64,000 bases of DNA from Euonymus europaeus (taxonomy: Eukaryota; Streptophyta; Magnoliopsida; Celastrales; Celastraceae): NCBI GenBank assembly GCA_963580455.1, contig OY756961.1:21495001-21559000 (forward strand), in the 5' to 3' direction. This document shows, one piece after another, positions 34,321 through 46,100 of this stretch. Position numbers and translations under genes: made by a program. Position 1 is the stretch's first letter; every line of letters starts with the position of its first letter. The notes beneath the pieces are model-generated. The model was given only the letters and a program-made list of their open reading frames with translations, had not been told where the DNA came from and did no database searches.

Positions 34321-37300
34321 AAAGCCCAAGTCTTCTTATTTTATTGGTCCATTTCTTCCAAAATGAAAACTTTTCATCGTTTTATTCACATGCCAACCAT
34401 TCATGGAGTCTTTGCTATACGCTTGAGTTGGAATTTTAAAAATGAAAAGAATGAGTTGTAAGAGAGAAATTTGGCATGGGCATAAAGTGAGAAGCACTCA
34501 ATCTACCAGTTTGTTTAAAAATTTTCTTCTCATCAAATGTACTAACCTTGAAAGAAAAAAAATCTTGCATCTACTCCCCTATAATATAACCGGTCCCGAT
34601 GAGAGAGGATTTTGACATGGGCATAAAGTGAGAAGCACTCAATGGACAGGTCTGTTAACATTTTGTGTTTCTCATCAAATGCACTAACCTTGAAAGAAAA
34701 AAATCTTGCATCTTCTCCCCCTATTATACGACCGTTCCCAGTGAGAGAGAATTTTTGCATGGGTATAAAATGAGAAGCACTCAATTTATAGGTCTGTTTA
34801 AATTTTGTGTTTCTTGTGAAATGCTCTAAGCTTGAAAGAAAAAAATATTGCATTTACTCCCTGTATCATATGATCGGTCCCTGTGAGAGAATTTTGGCAT
34901 GGGCATAAAGTGAGAAGCGGTCAATGGACAAGCCTGTTTAAATTTTGTGCTTCTCATGAAATACACTAACCTTGAAACGGAAAAATCTTGCATTTGCTCC
35001 TCCTATTGTATAACCAGTCTTGGTGAGAAAGGACTTTTGCATGGGTTGGTCTGTTTAAATTTTGTGCTTGTCATGGAATGCACTGACCTTGAAAGAAAAA
35101 AATCTTACATTTGCTCCTATTATATAACCTATCCCAGTGAGAGAATTTTGGCATGGGCATAAAGTGAGAAGCACTCAATCTACAGGTCTGTTTAAATTTT
35201 GTGCTTCTCATGAAATGCACTTACCTTGAAAGAAAAAAAATATTGCATCTGCTTCCTATTATATATTATATACCCGGTCCCGGTGAGAGAGAACTTTGGT
35301 ATGGCCATAAAACTTGAAGCACTTAATGGATAGGTCTGTTTAAAATTAAATTTTGTGTTTCTCATCATCTCATGAAATGCACTAATCTTGAAAGTAAAAA
35401 AATCTTGCATTTGCTCCCTCTAATTTTATAACCAGTCTCGGTGAGAGAGGATTTTTGGATGGGTAGATTAGTTGAAATTTTTTGCTTCTCATGAAATGCA
35501 CTAACCTTGAAAGAATAAAAGTCTTGCATCTGCTCCTATTATATAACTGGTCCTGCGAGAGAAAATTTTGGTAAGGGCATAATGTAAGAAGTACTCAATG
35601 TACAAAACTGTTTAAATTTTGTGCCTTTTCATGAAATGCACTAACCTTGAAAGAATTTTTTTTTGCATCTGCTCCTATTATATAACGGGTCCCAGTGAGA
35701 AAGAATTTTGGCATGGGCATAAAGTGAGAAGCACTCAATGGACAGGTTTGTTTAAGTTTTGTGCTTCTCATTAAATGCACTATCGAAAGCAAAAAATCTT
35801 GCATCTACTCCCTTATTATATAACCAGTCCTGGTGAGAGAGCATTTTTTGCATGGGAGAAGCACTCAATGTACAGGTCTGTTTAAATTTTGTTATTTTCA
35901 TGAAATACACCGACCTTGAAAGAAAAAGTGCACTAACCTTGAAAGAAAAAAAATCTTGCATCTGCTCCCCTTATTATATAACCAATCCTAGTGAGAGACG
36001 ATTTTAACACGTGCATAATGTGAGAAGCACTCAATAGACAGGTCTGTTTAAATATTGTGCTTCTCATGAAATGCACTTACCTTGAAAGAAAAAAAATCTT
36101 GCATTTGCTCCCCTTATTATATAACCAATCCTAGTGAGAGACGATTTTAACACGTGCATAATGTGAGAGGCACTCAATAGACAGGTCTGTTTAAATATTG
36201 TGCTTCTCATGAAGTGCTCTAACCTTGAAAGAAAAAAATCTTGCATATGCTCCCCCTATTATATAATTGGCCCCTAAAAAAAACTTATATTTCCTAGTGC
36301 CTTTGATAATCCAGGAGTTTCAAAATTGAAAAACAATGAATGAATGATGAGAGAACTTTAGAATCGGGAAAAGGTGAGAAGTACTGAATGGGAAGGTCCA
36401 TTTTATATTTTGTACTTTTCAAGACATAGATCAACCTGTGGAAACAACATTTATATCCTGAAGCCTTTACTTTATACTTGGATTGGAATTTCAGTATTGT
36501 GAGAATTAATGAAGTGAGAGCCACTTGATGTGCAGATCTGTTTATCTTTTGTGTTTCTCATGAAATATACTAACTTGAGAAAATAACATCTATTTCCTAG
36601 AGACTTTATTGTACACTTGGCTTGAAATGTCAAAATTGAAAAAGAAAGAATGAATTGTGAGAGAAGAATTTGACGTGGCACTCAATGGACAATTACCGTT
36701 TAAATTTTGTGCTTTTTATGAAATACACTAACCTGAGGAAGCAACTTCTATTCCTTGGAGCCTTTGGTGTACAGTTGGTGTGAAATTTCGAACATGAAAA
36801 GAATGTATAAACCTTGCATTGAGAGCGGATTTTATTAGCTTGAAGAAAAAATGAGGAGCACTCAATGGGCAGGTCCGTTTATATTTTTTGTTTTTCATAA
36901 TTGTGGAAATAACATCTATTTACTAGAATCCTTCCTGTGCACTTGGCTTGGAATTTCAAACTGTAAAAAGATTGAATGAACGATGAGTGAGGACTTTGGC
37001 ATGGGAAAAAGTGAGTGGCACTCAATGGACAGGTCTGTTTATACTTGTGCTTTTCATAAAATACACTAACCTTAGAATACACAGTATATTTCTATGGTAT
37101 TTGACAGAATTTAGCCTAGTAGCTTTTGAATGTCTACGCAAGGGGTCGGGGAAAAAAAGTGAGAAGCACTCAATGAGTAGGTCCGTTTATATTATGTGCT
37201 TTTTCATGTATTATGCTAACACGAGGAAATAACATCTATTTTCGGGAGCCTTTGCTGTACAGTTGGCTTGCAATTTCAAAATTGGAAAAAAAAAAAACTA

Positions 37301-37560
37301 AATGAAAAGGGAGAGATGACTATGGCATGGGAAAAAAGTGAGAAGCTCTCAATGGATAGGTTCATTTATATTTTGTGCTTTTCATGCAAGACACTAAGGT
37401 TAGGAAACATCATCTTTTCACTGTACAGTTAGCTTGAAATTTCAAAACTAAAAAAGATTGATTCACCGGTGTGAGAGGACTTTGGCATGGGAAAAAAGTG
37501 AGCACCACTCAATGAGCAAGTCCGTTTATATTTTGTGCTATTTGTGAAATATACAATACA
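34321..37560 (+). repeat. Tandem array of ~21 hairpin-bearing units (125-210 bp)
   Basis: A core with GTGAGAAGCACTCAATGG, AGGTCTGTTTAAATTTTG and TGCTTCTCATGAAATGCAC recurs at about 34489, 34629, 34770, 34910, 35041, 35166, 35311, 35458, 35585, 35724, 35847, 36021, 36164, 36374, 36520, 36672, 36848, 37006, 37158, 37338 and 37495. GAGAAGCAC and GTGCTTCTC form a 9-bp stem around a ~26-nt loop. Two subtypes exist. In the left half (34.5-36.2 kb, period about 140) the linker carries AAAAAAATCTTGCATCTGCTCC and TATTATATAACCGGTCCC. In the right half (36.3-37.5 kb, period about 155-180) it carries AACATCTATTTCCTGGAGCC-like and TTGGCTTGGAATTTC sequence. The unit just before the left block is of the right-hand type, so the left type probably arose by later local amplification. 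No long ORF; function unknown. Confidence 0.9.
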
Positions 37561-39497
37561 GTAAGAAATTGGGTATTTTTTCTAACTGTCATGTTCATGC
37601 TAGTCTTGAGAGTTCTTAGATTGTGGCTAGTCCATGAGTTGCAAATTTGGTGTTAACTTATAGTCTTACAACAAGAAATTTTATTGTAAACTACGTAGTT
37701 AAGCATATAGGCATTAAATCATGCATTGTGGCTCTGGCACAGCTTTTCTCACTTTATTATGAAAAATCTGACTTCCAGTTTTTGAGACAAAGACCTCTTC
37801 AAGATGTCTTTAAAAGTTCATTCATGTCTCTGGTTTTACAGATTCAATGCAGTAGTGAGATGAGGTGTAGACTTGTAGTTGTCTTGGTACAGGAAGAAAA
37901 CTATGGAAACAAATTTAATAATGGGATTATAGTTTTAAAAGTTGTTTGTATTCGTACGAAGTTTTTAGTTATGAATTGCATTTTTAAGAAGGATTTTGGT
38001 CAAGTAAGTTCAGTTGTGTGACATTTTTGGGCTCTAATTGTGGCCAGTGAAGAATGGAGAAGAATCATGCAAACAGAGTTGAATTGTGGTTGATGTCAAA
38101 TGTCATAGCTGTTCGGGCAACAGAGTTAGTTACAGATTTATGTTTTTTATTTCGTTGAAATCATAGAGATATTGGTGGGGGAACAATGAAAAATGAAGAA
38201 AGCAATAGAACTCTGAAGAGAGGCAAAACATTAAGGGGACATGACTCCCAAACAATACGTAAATGAGAGAAATTTCTCATTTTTCAGTGCCAAATGCCAA
38301 TGTCAACGAACTACTAATGGTATAGCAGATTATGGTGGTAGCCAGTAGTTTCAACTTTGATTTATTCGCTCGTTCTATGGTTGAATTTTGTCCTTTTGGC
38401 GACAACTTCTTTTAATCAGTAATTATTTGTTCGTTGGAAATAATTATCTTCTTATGGTGATTAGTGCATGGCAAAGGATGATTGACGTGGTTAAGGTTCT
38501 ATATTGATTCCTTTTTATCCTTATAGAAGATAACTTATAAATTTCTGAGGCATCCAATATGAAGAAGTTGTGTGCTGAATGTTTGCTGGATGTCTATGAA
38601 TTCTTGGCTATCTTTAACAGCAAAGAGAGAAAGAAGACTCTAAGATGGGGAGTCAATCAGTGTTTTACCCCACACACCAGACTGCTATCAAAACATAATT
38701 CGGAATTTCAAAACTTCCGATCCTTGCCTACAGAGGGTATTACTTCTTACAATGAATTAAATACCTCCTTTGAAGTTATTGCGCACATCCTTCATGCGCA
38801 ACTTGATGGTAGATATGTCTGAATACCGAATGAATGGCAGGATAAGTTGTGGTACCAAGTTGAATTTAACTACTGAGATATGCTCTGATGTTGTATGTCA
38901 CAGGTTTGGTTTGTAATGGAAATGATGGAAATTATTCTATTTTGTGTTGTACACTACACACTCCACACTTTATATGGGAGATGGACACTTTAGTTTTTAA
39001 ATGTAAAAGATTGTGAAGCTTCTCGATAACTGATTCTCGAGGAAACTAGTAAACAAAAATCCTTAACTGTGAGGATGCTTACCCATACCAAGACTTGTTA
39101 AAGTCCTATTGCAAGGGTTAGTATACTACTAAACAACCTGTTTCTCTCTCCCTCTCCTGTTTTCTTCTGGTTAAGATTTTATTTGTTTCATTTTTCCTCC
39201 TGAATTTTCAAAGGAGAGCTATGAACAAAATGATGTGTCTGCAGTCTGATTTCGAGGGAGACTATGATTATGCTAGATTAAGCATTGTTATCTCCGCCAT
39301 GTAATAAATAGTAGAACATAGGATGTCACTGCTGAATATGTAACTCTTGATATTTGATCAAACTCTAACGTTGGTCTGAAGTCTGAACGTATGAATATAT
39401 GAGAGATTAAATACATGTGCCATTCATATAGAAATACATTATTGGTCTAACATTGCCCTTGATACATTTCTCTTTTATTTTATTTTTTATTTTTCAG
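37561..39497 (+). other. Possible transcribed but unidentified region
   Basis: Contains reading frames of about 90-125 codons (37647-38021; 38559-38822, starting MKKLCAECLLDVYEFLAIFN) and a short exon-like piece after CTGCAG at about 39244 (SDFEGDYDYARLSIVISAM). None matches a family I know. They may be decayed exons of the gene continued at 39498. Confidence 0.3.
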
Positions 39498-40187
39498 TTG
39501 GTCACTTGGTTTCTGAGATTGCTGAGGACAAGAAACATCTACTGTAGTACCCCATTTTTGTCCGGGCACTTGCTATTTTTAATGAAATAATAAATAAAAG
39601 CCTAAATTGGCCCAATATTAAACCAATTATCTATACAAATTTAAGCCAAATAAAAAAAACACAATTAAACCCAATTGAACTCATCTCTCAATTAAACCCA
39701 ATTATCAGGCCCAGCCCACCTAAAATTACCCACCTAAGCCCAAATAACCATTACCCAAATTAAGCCCAAAGCCTTGGCCCATCACCCTCACCTAAACCTA
39801 ATGGACTAATGGACAAATGAAAGTTTTGGTGGGGGGTGGCGGTTGTTGAAAAAAGAGGATTCGGTGGTGTTTGGCCATAGGAGAAAAAGGAAGGAGAAAG
39901 AGGCAAAAAGGGGAGAGTGGGTGAAAAGCAGAGAAGGTGGGAGACAGTGGAGAAGGAGTTGTAAGCCACTGGTTTTTGGTGATAAAACGGCAGAAAAACA
40001 GAGCACGAAAGAGAGAGGGAGCGACACAAAGAGAAGAAAATCGGAGGACATGGAGTTGGTTTTGGGGGGATCCGGAAGGAAAAAACCAGAAAAGGCCGAA
40101 CGAAGCTTGAAGAAGAAGGGGAAGAAAAAAGGAAAAGAAGAGGAAGGAGAGTGGATTTGGGGGTGCTGCGCCAGTTTTCTGGACGGA

Positions 40188-40508
40188 ACGATCGGGGAAC
40201 GATCCGTGGTCCGATCGGAGTGAAATTTGGACAGTAACTTCACAGAACTTGGAGCTTTATTCTGATCGGTGCGATTGCCATTTGAAGGTGTCTATTTACC
40301 CCGGTTTCCGATAGAAGGTGACTGCAATTTTGGGGAGAAGAGACACTGCACACAGGTTTTTCAATCAACGATCGGGGAACGATCCGTGGTCCGATCGAAG
40401 TAAAATTTGGACAGTAACTTCACAACACTTGGAGCTTTATTCTGATCGGTGCGATTGCCATTTGAAGGTGTCTATTTACCCCGGTTTCCGATAGAAGGTG
40501 ACTGTAAT
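40188..40508 (+). repeat. 140-bp segment duplicated at a 180-bp period inside the LTR
   Basis: The segment from AACGATCGGGGAACGATCCG to GATAGAAGGTGACTG is present at 40188-40328 and 40368-40508, nearly identical, with a 40-bp spacer. Confidence 0.93.
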
Positions 40509-41018
40509 AATAGGTTATTTTGGATTTTTGGATTTGGTTTTGCTGGTTTGCTGCTTTGTTTCTTTGTTTGCAGGTATACCGGATGGGGAGGAAGATGTCG
40601 CCGGCGCCGGACTTTTTGTTCGACAGAGACAATGAACAGTAACAACGCTGATCGGGCTGGACTTTTCCTGTTTGTACTGTTTTGGGCCGTATTTGACTCG
40701 GGCATGGCTTTTCCTGTTTAAACTGTTTTGGGTCGGGTTTGGCTTTAGATTGTTTTATCTTGAGTTTGGTCTATGTATCATGCCGGGTTTCTGTCAGTTT
40801 GGATTGGTTCGAGTTTTGTTTGGGTTGGGTTTTGCTTGTATTTTTTTTGTTGGGCCGATTGTAGATTTGTAAGATGTTGGGCCGGTTTTGATTGTTTTCG
40901 GTTGGTTTGGGCTATGTTTTTGTTTTAGGTTGAGTTGTGCTTGGGTTGACTTCTGTTATATTGTTTTTTGGGCTGGTTTGGTTTATTTCGGGCTTGGGTT
41001 GTTAGGTTTGTTAATTGC

Positions 41019-41203
41019 AATCGGCTCGGGGCGTGGACCGACGAGGATTGCCGTGGCGTCCCAAGCACGGGCCCTTGATACGCCCGTGGAATGTCGTCAT
41101 GGCGATCGTGGATGGCAGCGCGCGCCGTCAAGGCGTGCCCCGGCACTTGCGCGCTCCCGTCGTCGGCCTGCGGGCTCCCCATTCGACCCGTCTTGAAACA
41201 CGG
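41019..41203 (+). rRNA. 25S rDNA fragment (~185 bp) embedded in the solo LTR
   Basis: GC-rich in an AT-rich window. Segments such as AATCGGCTCGGGGCGTGGAC, TGGCAGCGCGCGCCGTCAAG, CGGCCTGCGGGCTCCCCATT and CGACCCGTCTTGAAACACGG match conserved plant 25S rRNA; the last is near-universal in eukaryotic large-subunit rRNA. It begins and ends abruptly inside LTR sequence. It is a fragment, not a functional rRNA gene. Open frames across it are by-products of its GC content. Confidence 0.88.
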
Positions 41204-41489
41204 GGGCTTTCATTTAAAATTTCATTTGGGCTGGGTTAGTTACTTTGTATTTGTATTTGTATTTGTTTATTTTAAAGAGTTTATGGGTCTTATGTTTGTT
41301 TTGGGTTCTTAATATTGGGTTTGAGATTTATTTTAATGTCTTTGGTTTCATATAAATGAAATGATGTAATTGGATAATAAAGTTAGTGTAAATATTAGCT
41401 AGATTATTTAATTCCAAATTATTTTAGTAGATACACTCAAAACATTTCCAACGGAATTGAAATTATACGATCAATAAAGTCCACATACT

Positions 41490-41790
41490 CAACCCATCTT
41501 TCATCCAAATTCGAGAATATCAAAGTATTGGTTTCTCGACACATCTTTCATCCAAATTCGAGAATATCAAAGTATTGGTTTCTCGACACATCTTTCATCT
41601 AAATTCGAGAATATCAAAGTATTGGTTTCTCAAGACATTTCTTTTCAAACATCCCATCATGTTTAGAGAATATCAAAGTATTGGTTTCTCAAGACATTTC
41701 TTTCAAACATTCGATTATTTTACCAGGTTGATAAGGTTTGTATACTCAACCCGCCAAATTTCAAACATCCGAGTATTGGTTTCTCGAAAT
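41490..41790 (+). repeat. 46-47 bp minisatellite in the LTR, 4-5 copies
   Basis: The unit contains AATTCGAGAATATCAAAGTATT and GGTTTCTCGACACATCTTTC in succession. The first three copies are near-identical and the later ones diverge (CAAGACATTTCTTTTCAAAC variant). Confidence 0.9.
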
Positions 41791-42203
41791 AAACGGATTT
41801 CCGTCTAAAGTTTGAACTATATCACCACTTAAATAAGTTAGTTTAATTAATGAAATTCTTCTACCAATTTGGCGATAAGTTATTTTCACAATTTGAGACA
41901 TTTATAAAACATTTTTAAGAAAAGGCATAAACAATTTAAAAGGCAACCGACTAGGGAGTTGTGGGGTGCCTAACACCTTCCCCACACTCAATAGACCCCA
42001 TTACCCATTTTTTTTGGTTCGCAGGCCTCACATTTAGTGTCCAATTGCACTATAATCAATTGGTGGCGGCTCTTACATTTTACAGACATTTTCTCAATAG
42101 CGCCAGTACGCGTCGTGATTTCGGTTGCGACATCTACTATGACCTATCAGACTACTTGAGATTAGAATATGTTGACATAATATTGAAAGCATTCATGTCA
42201 AAG

Positions 42204-43014
42204 GTATCAGGGAAGCTAACTATTTTCCTTCTCAGATGGACTTCTTAGAAAACTATTGATGCTTGAGAACAAAACTTGTGCTTGGTACCTGTAAAAATTG
42301 TGACCCTTAGGCAGTGCTGCAAGACATGGCTTGCATCTAGGGTGATCGTTTTAGGAAACGTTGACCCCATTCTTAGGTTGCTTATATGAAGACTTAAGTG
42401 GTTTAGCTAGAATAAAGTAGGATCTGTGGGAGGGGAAAGCATATGGTAGATGGTTATGCAAGAAGGTAGTGATGAGGTATACTGGAATGATATACGGAGG
42501 GGTCTCTCATGTCATAATTTGACTTTTCTATACAGTTGTTAATCTGAAATTCAGGTTTGAGAAGTACAGCCAGGAAAACATCAATTATTGTTCTGAGAGT
42601 TGAGATGCTTTGCAAGTGTACAAAACTAGAAGCACTTGAGTTTGGCGTTGTTTATAATTATCCCTTTTCGTTTATTCTTTATAATTATCCTTTTTGTTTA
42701 TTGAAAGAATAAATTAAGATGTTTTTGTATAGGGGAGTTAGGCAGTCAAATCTGGATTGCATGGAAGAAGCCGGAGGTCTTTAGGCTAGATGGACTCAAC
42801 AGTACAGGGAAACACCAGACATCTTAAGTCATTCAGGTACAAAGCCACAGACTCTAATCTTTCTGTCCAGTATTTACCCATGAATCCTAGCGAAATCAAC
42901 AAAAAAGACATTGCTGAGTGTTTTTCTTCTTCTTCTTGTTTTTTTTTTGTTTCCTCTGTGTGCGTGTGTGAGAGATGTAGGTTTTTGAACATGTAATGGA
43001 AATTGTAACTCCCA
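42204..43014 (+). other. Downstream part of the disrupted gene region
   Basis: After the donor at 42204, an exon-like stretch at about 42735-42830 reads SQIWIAWKKPEVFRLDGLNS then GKHQTS and a stop in one frame. It could be the final exon of the disrupted gene. No family recognised. Confidence 0.3.
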
Positions 43015-43118
43015 AGTGTTGGGGGTGCAACTGGTGCACGATCAACCAGTGCATTAACAGGTGTGGTGCATGGGTTAATGCGAGACTTGACAGTGCACTG
43101 GCTGCATCCAACTCACCA
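43015..43118 (+). other. ~100-nt foldback hairpin, possible MIRNA-like precursor
   Basis: The arms GTTGG...TGCA-CTGGTGCAC (43018-43040) and GTGCACTGG-TGCAT-CCAAC (43092-43112) pair, using G-U pairs in the CTGGTGCAC block. An inner stem GCATTAAC/GTTAATGC (about 43051-43058 and 43074-43081) continues the fold. Length and stem fit a plant miRNA precursor, but I do not recognise a known miRNA. It could equally be a short MITE relic. Confidence 0.5.
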
Positions 43119-46100
43119 TCAACAAAATCTGGGGGGAAATTTTTTTGTCTAGGCGGTATATATGTAGGGACTTGAGAAACATTAGGGCATTTGACTACAT
43201 GATTTTGATAATTATCATTAAAATAATATGAACTCTTGGGGTAGGTAGTTTGTGGGACGTAATTCCATTACACGTTTACATTAACAAGGCCGTCACATCA
43301 AAATTAGGCCAATTAATTAATCAATCTTTTCTCTCAATGATGTTGGTTTCTCCCACATGGCCACATATAGAATTAAACATTTCAACAGCCCTTTTGAGTA
43401 GATAATGCCACGTTTTATTTTTTTTGGCTTGTTTGGTGGGACGTATGACGGTAGAGCTCTTATAAGCTATGAAAAATACAAGAGTTTATAAAATGTGAAA
43501 TAAGTGTGTTTGGTGAAACGAGAGTTTATAAAATGTGAAATAAGCATGTTTGGTGAAACTATATAAATCAATCGTATAGTTTGTTATCATATGATTTTGT
43601 ATTATTTTTTGGGTAAATTTGGTTACTTTTATTATTAAATTTAATTTTAAGTTCAAAGTTATAAATTTCATGAAATTAAAAATTAATTTTTTTAATATTA
43701 CATAGAATATTATTTAATAAAAAAAAGGGGAAAAAAAATTGAAGCCAACTTTTTTGGGAGTTCTTTGAAGCTAAGTTAGCATTTCTTAGATGTTTGGTAG
43801 AATGCTCCTACTTGTTTATAAGTTCCAAAATAAGCCCCAAGACTGGCTAAATATTACTCTATGGGAGTTTTTTACTTTGATTATAAGAATAATCAAAATT
43901 GAATATTTGCTTGGGTTTGAATTAATGCATTATGTATGTAATTCTGATGAAGAATTAAAGGGTCTGTGACAGTGAAAGAAGGGAAAAGCTATCACTGGCT
44001 TTCAGTTTGAGCCGAATTATAAGCATACCAAATAATTGTTTGTCATTCTAGTTACAGTTATTTACAACGTGGCCTAAAATTTACTTAGTGTAGACTCTAG
44101 CCAACACCTAGTTAGTCTTGGGCCAAAATTTTGAATCATAAAGCGTCACGGTAGGCTAGCAAATATAGAAGCTTTGTGACCGGTGAATGAGAATGCCCCA
44201 TCAGAAAAACTAATAGTTGATGATGGTTTGGATTAGTTGTATGTCAAGTTTTAATTGTTTCAAGGAGTGTTCAAAACTGACTTTTGGGTATGAAAATGAT
44301 TGACTGTGATTTATGCAGTAATGAATTAAATTTTTTCTTTATTATTTTTGTAAATTAAAGTAATTTTGTATGTTTTATGGTTTCAGCCCGAAAATTGAAA
44401 CCAAATAGAAAATTATATAAAAATTATGGTTAGTCATAAAAATATAAAATGCTGTGGTTTTGATTCATTTTTTCACAAATCCAAAAATGGCTTTTTGTAA
44501 AATTGTAAAATCGAATAGCTAACCCGTTGAATACAGCTACCTAGCCCATGCCCCCCATTTCTAAACGAAAAAACTGTTTCAAGGCGTTTTTTGTATCCTG
44601 TTGAACCTAGATTATTTGAAGAGCTTAAGTGTACTTGCTAAGTTAATATTTGTTAAAATTTTGATCATTTCTTTGAAATAATGGTTAATTAATTCCTCAA
44701 AATAAACTTGTTTTCCAATATGGACCATCATTTTTTTTTCTTAGATACTAAGATCCATAAAAGTAATAATAATATTCCAAATTTTTTATTTATTTATTTA
44801 TTTTGTATTGATTGATTTATACTCAGCCCTCATTTCATTAGTTGAAGCAGATTAAACCACTTTTTTATTTTATTTTATTGAGATCGCTTTTCTTTTTCTC
44901 TCTTTCTTCCTCTCTATTTTTGGAACATTTTCTTTCCTTTTTATTTTTGGATCTTAATCTTGTGAAGTCCTCAAAAGTTTCAGTTTGTTATGATATGATA
45001 ATGTTGCTAGTTAAATTAATATAAATCCCCAAATCTATTTTAGATCTTGAGTTTTTGTTTTTGAAAATGATATTAGAGTTTAAGAGCTAGGATTTCGTGT
45101 TTAGAATTTAGATTTTAGAATTTAAAATTTAAGATTTAGGGTTTTAGATTTTATTTCAAAACCTACTATATTCTAACATTATGAACTCTAGAATACTCAA
45201 TCATATAATTTTCATCGTGATTGAACTTATATTTGGGGAGAATTGGAGCCTCCCCAAAATCCATTTGAAAGAGTTTTCCACTCTGATAAATCAATTTTTT
45301 TAAGAAAATAAAAAAAGTAAAAACTAATGATTATGTAATTAGAAAATATGAGACATTGATACGTAGTTATGTAATTTTTGAAATAAAAGGGCATATATTT
45401 AATTTCACACTCAATCCTTATTAATAGGTAGTCATTGTATTAGTTATAGCATATGAATATGTTGATAGAAATTGAACAACGATTAAGCAGCGGAATAATT
45501 TGAGGATGGGGAAAATTAGGGTTTGCATCATGTACTTTCAAAAAATTATCAATTTGTACAATGTACTTTTATCCTATTATGGCAGTAGAACCTAGATTAT
45601 TTGCAGTGTTGTGGGTTATTCTTTTTCTTTGTTAAAATTTTAGTGATCATTTCTTTGAAATAATAGGTAAAAAAATATTTTTTTCAAATGCCTCTGTAAT
45701 CATTAATCAACTTAAAAATACATAGTACTAGTTATAGTTATAGCTTAAAAACAGCTGTACGAATAATAAATGTATAAAATAATAATAAATAAAATTAGTG
45801 GGGCACATATACAGGGGTAATGGCTGTGAAGTATGAGCCAAGCCCATTCAAATCCTGCACCAACACATTCTTTGTTTTTATGACCATTTGTTTTTGTTTT
45901 TCAAAAAATAATTCATATTCGAACTTAAAATGTAAGACTTTTTCAAACAAATTCATTATCGATAATTTTTAATGTAAAAATTTCTCTAGCAAATCCATTA
46001 TCGATGGTTTTTTATGTAAAACTTTCTCTAACAAATCTATTATCGATAGTTTTTCATGTACTTTTTTAAATTACATTATTTTTCAAAAATAATTTAATTA

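Larger units (their letters stand above)
39538..42137 (+). mobile_element. Solo LTR (Ty3/gypsy-like), 2590 bp, TSD TCTAC
   Basis: Begins TGTAGTACCCCATTTTTGTC (39543) and ends GGTTGCGACA (42132). It is flanked by TCTAC at 39538-39542 and 42133-42137. Near the 3' end it has the phrase GGGGTGCCTAACACCTTCCC and a GGTGGCGGCTC motif seen in large gypsy LTRs of the Tat/Ogre kind. No gag, pol, primer-binding site or second LTR is present, so it is a recombined solo LTR. It contains its own repeats and a 25S rDNA piece, listed separately. The lineage assignment rests on memory of motif style. Confidence 0.85.
39498..42203 (+). pseudogene. 111-nt coding exon split by a solo LTR
   Basis: A strong acceptor (TATTTTTTATTTTTCAG) is followed by 45 nt of exon (39498-39542). 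It resumes after the LTR and its TSD at 42138 and runs 66 nt to a GTATCAGG donor at 42204. Joined, the 111 nt are exactly 37 open codons, LVTWFLRLLRTRNIYY at the join and then DLSDYLRLEYVDIILKAF. Phase, splice signals and uninterrupted frame support a real former exon. The protein is not recognised. A 2.59-kb insertion inside an exon should inactivate the gene unless the LTR is spliced out. Confidence 0.65.

Noticed and set aside
34542..36246. Repeated minus-strand reading frames (MQDFF..., ...LSASHFMP...) across the tandem array
   Set aside because: They arise because the same non-coding unit is repeated. None is long, frames break from unit to unit, and there are no coding signals such as synonymous-biased change.
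34321..37560. CRISPR-like array
   Set aside because: This is plant nuclear DNA. Units are long, divergent and of uneven spacing, and there are no cas genes.
39760..40243. Open frames up to 145 codons on both strands
   Set aside because: They lie in a purine-rich tract of the solo LTR and encode low-complexity Ser/Phe- or Lys/Glu-rich peptides.
40888..41312. Three overlapping open frames on both strands at 40.9-41.3 kb
   Set aside because: They coincide with the GC-rich 25S rDNA fragment, where stops are scarce. No protein similarity.
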